From positions 10,711 to 26,689 of the forward strand of contig VAZZ01000024.1 in NCBI GenBank assembly GCA_005884715.1: 15,979 bases of DNA, written 5' to 3'. This DNA is from Alphaproteobacteria bacterium (GTDB taxonomy: Bacteria; Pseudomonadota; Alphaproteobacteria; Rhizobiales; Aestuariivirgaceae). Position numbers and translations under genes: made by a program. The notes under the pieces were generated by a model. It was not told the origin of the DNA and did no database searches. It was given only the letters and a program-made list of their open reading frames with translations. Of the stretch, positions 13,986 through 15,979 are shown piece after piece (position 1 is the first letter of the stretch; the number at the start of each line of letters is the position of its first letter).

Positions 13986-14969
13986 TCAATCCTCCGGCAG
14001 GGCAAAGACCGAGCAAGGGTTGGCAATGCCACGCAATATGTGCTCGCCGAGCGGGATCAGCGCCGTTGTCATCTCTGCGGCGATGGCGCCTGAGACCAGC
14101 ACAGTGTGACCCATAGGCTTGCATAGACCCTCGAGCCGGCCGACCAGATTGACGGCGGGGCCGATCGCGGTGAAGTCCAGCCGGTCGGCGGTGCCGATAT
14201 TGCCCCAGCGCATTTCGCCCAGATGCAAGGCCATGCCAAAAGACAGAAGCGGCAGACCTTGCCGGCCGCGATCCTCATTGAGGCGAACCATGCCGGCCCG
14301 GGCCGCGGCGACAGCCCGAAGCGCTGCGTCGCAGGCGGCAGAAGGCGGATGTTCGCCAATCGGAAAGATCGCCAGCACGCCGTCACCAATGAATTTCAGC
14401 ACTTCTCCGCCGTAGGCATGAACGGCGCCGGCGATGCGGTCGAACCAGGCATCGAGTGTCGAGATGACTATCTCCGGTGCCAATGCTTCCGAGAGTTCGG
14501 TAAAGCCACGCAGGTCGCCATAGAGAAGAACCGCCTGGATGGTCTCGCCGGTCTGGCGCCGCAGCCGCCCGTTCAACACCTGTGCCGCACTGCGCTTTCC
14601 GAGATAGGTCTCGAGCAGTGCGGCGAGTGTTGATCGCATGGCTAGGGTCGCGAGGGGTGCGGCAGCGAAACGCGCCACCTCACGCAACAATGCGGAGTCA
14701 TTGTCGGTAAGAGGCCGCAAGAGAGCCCAGCCGAGCAATGGCCCATCCAATGTCGGACCGGCGACATTCTCCTCAACGATCCCGGTGCCCAGTCCGTTAA
14801 GCCAGTTCGGATGGGGTGCCGAGAGTGTCAGCGCGCCGCCGGCAAGCGGCAGGCCGTTGGCGATCAGCCTTGCGCCTAGCACGGTCAGGAACTGATCGGC
14901 GTCCGGCATGGCGCTGGCCTCGTCGATCAGCCAGGTGAGAGTGGAAGGCAATTGCATGGGGACAATCAT
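13986..14969 (-). CDS. Class III adenylyl cyclase with N-terminal regulatory region
   Basis: A 327-aa cytosolic cyclase converting ATP to cAMP. The catalytic domain occupies roughly residues 140-327 and appears complete: metal aspartates in YGDLRGFTELS (D152) and KFIGDGVLAIF (D196), purine-contacting K192 and D265 (in RLDFTAIGPAVNL), and transition-state N274 and R278 (NLVGRLE). These specify an adenylyl rather than guanylyl cyclase. The N-terminal ~130 residues (beginning around LTWLIDEASAMPDADQFL) contain hydrophobic/acidic segments like the input regions of rhizobial cyclases, perhaps a GAF-like sensor; the signal is unknown. I chose the ATG at 14967-14969; one at 14955-14957 is equally possible. 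A longer frame to 15167 would run into the divergent gene and is not likely. Confidence 0.85.
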   Translation of the reverse strand: MIVPMQLPSTLTWLIDEASAMPDADQFLTVLGARLIANGLPLAGGALTLSAPHPNWLNGLGTGIVEENVAGPTLDGPLLGWALLRPLTDNDSALLREVARFAAAPLATLAMRSTLAALLETYLGKRSAAQVLNGRLRRQTGETIQAVLLYGDLRGFTELSEALAPEIVISTLDAWFDRIAGAVHAYGGEVLKFIGDGVLAIFPIGEHPPSAACDAALRAVAAARAGMVRLNEDRGRQGLPLLSFGMALHLGEMRWGNIGTADRLDFTAIGPAVNLVGRLEGLCKPMGHTVLVSGAIAAEMTTALIPLGEHILRGIANPCSVFALPED

Positions 14970-15121
14970 GCGGCTGCTGTCAGCATCTGTCACCGCGCTT
15001 GTGTTAGAAAGAGGTGGATTTCCTTGCGTAAGGATTAATTCTAGCGGGACATCGAGGGCGCCTTGCCATTGCGTGCCCAAGGTGGAAAGGTTGTGCTCAT
15101 TTCTTGCTGAAGGAGTTTTCG

Positions 15122-15565
15122 ATGGCTGAGCCGCTGGTGGTCCGGCGTGAGGTTGAGGTCGCGGCACCGCCGGCCACCGTCTTCGCGTTCCTGACCGATC
15201 CGGAAAAGATCATGCGCTGGATGAGCACCGAGGCGACGGTGGATCCCCATCCCGGTGGTCTCTATCTCGTCAATGTCGGCGGCAAGAACATCGCGCGCGG
15301 GCGGTTCACCGAGGTCGTTCCAGTCCACCGCCTCGCTTATAGCTTTGGCTGGGAGGGAGGCGAAAAGGTGCCACCCGGATCGAGCCTGATCGAGATCGAT
15401 CTGATCGACAAGGCCGATGGCACGCTGGTGCGTTTGACCCACAGCGGTCTGCCTGACAGAGAGGCCTGTACCAGTCATGAAAAAGGCTGGACCCATTACC
15501 TCGGGAGGCTGGTGGTTGCCGCCGCCGGCGGTGATCCCGGACCTGACCGGCCCCTCGAAACCTGA
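15122..15565 (+). CDS. SRPBCC / AHSA1-like domain protein
   Basis: A 147-aa START/Bet v1-like fold protein of the SRPBCC superfamily, close to the activator-of-Hsp90-ATPase (AHSA1) group common in proteobacteria. It opens VVRREVEVAAPPATVFAFLT (6-25), the strand and helix that begin this fold. It continues with PEKIMRWM, GGLYLVNVGGKNIARGRFTE, VVPVHRLAYSFGWEG, LIEIDLIDKADGTLVRLTHS, and ends with the long C-terminal helix HEKGWTHYLGRLVVAAAGG. Such proteins bind hydrophobic ligands or act in stress responses; no ligand can be named. AAGGAG (15110-15115) supports the ATG at 15122. Many relatives are paired with an ArsR-type regulator, but none is visible here. It diverges from the cyclase over about 150 bp, which contains an inverted repeat TCCTT-GCGT-AAGGA (15021-15034). 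Confidence 0.82.
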   Translation: MAEPLVVRREVEVAAPPATVFAFLTDPEKIMRWMSTEATVDPHPGGLYLVNVGGKNIARGRFTEVVPVHRLAYSFGWEGGEKVPPGSSLIEIDLIDKADGTLVRLTHSGLPDREACTSHEKGWTHYLGRLVVAAAGGDPGPDRPLET

Positions 15566-15583
15566 CCAGGTTCCGATGTGGCC

Positions 15584-15979
15584 TCAGTGCGCGTCGAGCA
15601 AACGCGATGTGAGGATGTTGTCGGCAATGTATTCGGCGATCCGCTCATTGCCGTAGCGCGATGGATGACATTCGCCTGAGCCTCTGAGGTTGTAGCGCTT
15701 CCAATTGATCGAGAGATCCTCAAATTCAAAGGCGAAGATTTCGCCGGCGCTGGCATTGAGGCTGTCGACATAGGTTGCCGCGACTCCGTCATCGCGATAG
15801 CTCGACGGCACGAAGAGTACGAAAGGTCTGATTCCCTGAGCCATCACGCTCGAACGCCAGCGTTTGATGACCGCGGTGAGAGCCCGGCGGAGCGGATTTT
15901 CGGTTTCATAGTCGTATGAAAAGGGAGGGCGTCCCCAGGAAGCGACCTTGTTCACATAGAAGCTGTTGCTGGTCGCGGC
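15584..15979 (-). CDS. SGNH/GDSL-hydrolase-like protein, C-terminal part only
   Basis: The frame stays open to the right edge, so at least 131 residues are visible and the N-terminus lies outside. The strand FVLFVPSSYRDDG and the block CHPSRYGNERIAEYIADNIL, with the CHPxxxGNxxIA signature, resemble the last conserved block of SGNH hydrolases, which includes esterases and AlgX/acyltransferase-type proteins. The histidine of the HP pair would be the catalytic base. The aspartate usual three residues before it is a glycine here (GECH). The Ser, Gly and Asn blocks would lie beyond the window, so activity cannot be judged. The GTG at 15953-15955 is internal and not a start. It converges on the SRPBCC gene with an 18-bp gap. 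Confidence 0.6.
   Translation of the reverse strand, partial: AATSNSFYVNKVASWGRPPFSYDYETENPLRRALTAVIKRWRSSVMAQGIRPFVLFVPSSYRDDGVAATYVDSLNASAGEIFAFEFEDLSINWKRYNLRGSGECHPSRYGNERIAEYIADNILTSRLLDAH

Noticed and set aside
14970..15167. 66-codon N-terminal extension of the adenylyl cyclase
   Set aside because: It would overlap the start and ribosome binding site of the divergent SRPBCC gene and has Pro/Ser-rich non-conserved sequence; ATGs at 14969 or 14957 are better.
1..15979. CRISPR array, phage, integrase or plasmid functions
   Set aside because: No regular direct repeats, transposase, integrase or replication gene was seen; the lone tRNA has no attachment-site copy that I could find nearby.

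Overview
The window looks like chromosomal DNA of a GC-rich alphaproteobacterium, most likely of the Hyphomicrobiales (Rhizobiales). Pointers are the start of ctrA with a divergent fliJ-like gene, a sciP (DUF1153) gene, phosphatidylethanolamine methyltransferases for phosphatidylcholine synthesis, GANTC (CcrM) sites near ctrA, a GAAC-N7-GAAC LexA box at dinB, and a tRNA promoter with CTTGAC/CTATAT elements. No phage, transposase or CRISPR array is visible.

Left end (1-970): the first 41 codons of ctrA (minus strand) face away from a fliJ-like gene across a 316-bp regulatory region with three GTTAAC motifs and three GANTC sites. A 107-bp imperfect palindromic repeat closes this block. 970-5145 (minus strand) is a four-gene overlapping operon: a KefF-like flavoprotein, a KefB/C-type K+/H+ antiporter with an RCK domain, a fold-type IV aminotransferase and a small sulfotransferase. 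5229-6470 (plus) is an operon of three small genes: a VOC protein, an EVE-domain protein with an apparent internal in-frame deletion, and a SnoaL/NTF2-like protein. A TylF-type methyltransferase of lower GC content follows.

Middle (7416-10458): sciP and mnmA diverge from a 175-bp region with a good CtrA box and a 34-bp inverted repeat. Then come two phospholipid N-methyltransferases in tandem, one Rhodobacter-type and one Sinorhizobium-type, separated by one base. 10459-11159 holds no intact gene. It contains a 45-bp palindromic element, a decayed ABC-2 (DrrB-like) permease broken in at least four places, and the promoter of a tRNA-Met(CAU) gene.

Right end (11365-15979): a TauD-like dioxygenase converges on dinB (DNA polymerase IV), which has an SOS operator over its promoter. 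A small conserved hypothetical protein diverges from dinB and converges on a class III adenylyl cyclase. An SRPBCC/AHSA1 protein and the C-terminal part of an SGNH-hydrolase-like protein, cut by the window edge, follow.

The clearest theme is cell-cycle control: ctrA and its partner sciP lie within 8 kb, each with plausible CtrA sites, and fliJ adds a motility link. I did not find a clearly new multi-gene system. The most unusual items are the aminotransferase lacking the glutamate that contacts the cofactor, its tight coupling to an antiporter and a sulfotransferase, the shortened EVE protein, and the tandem pair of unrelated PC-synthesis methyltransferases.
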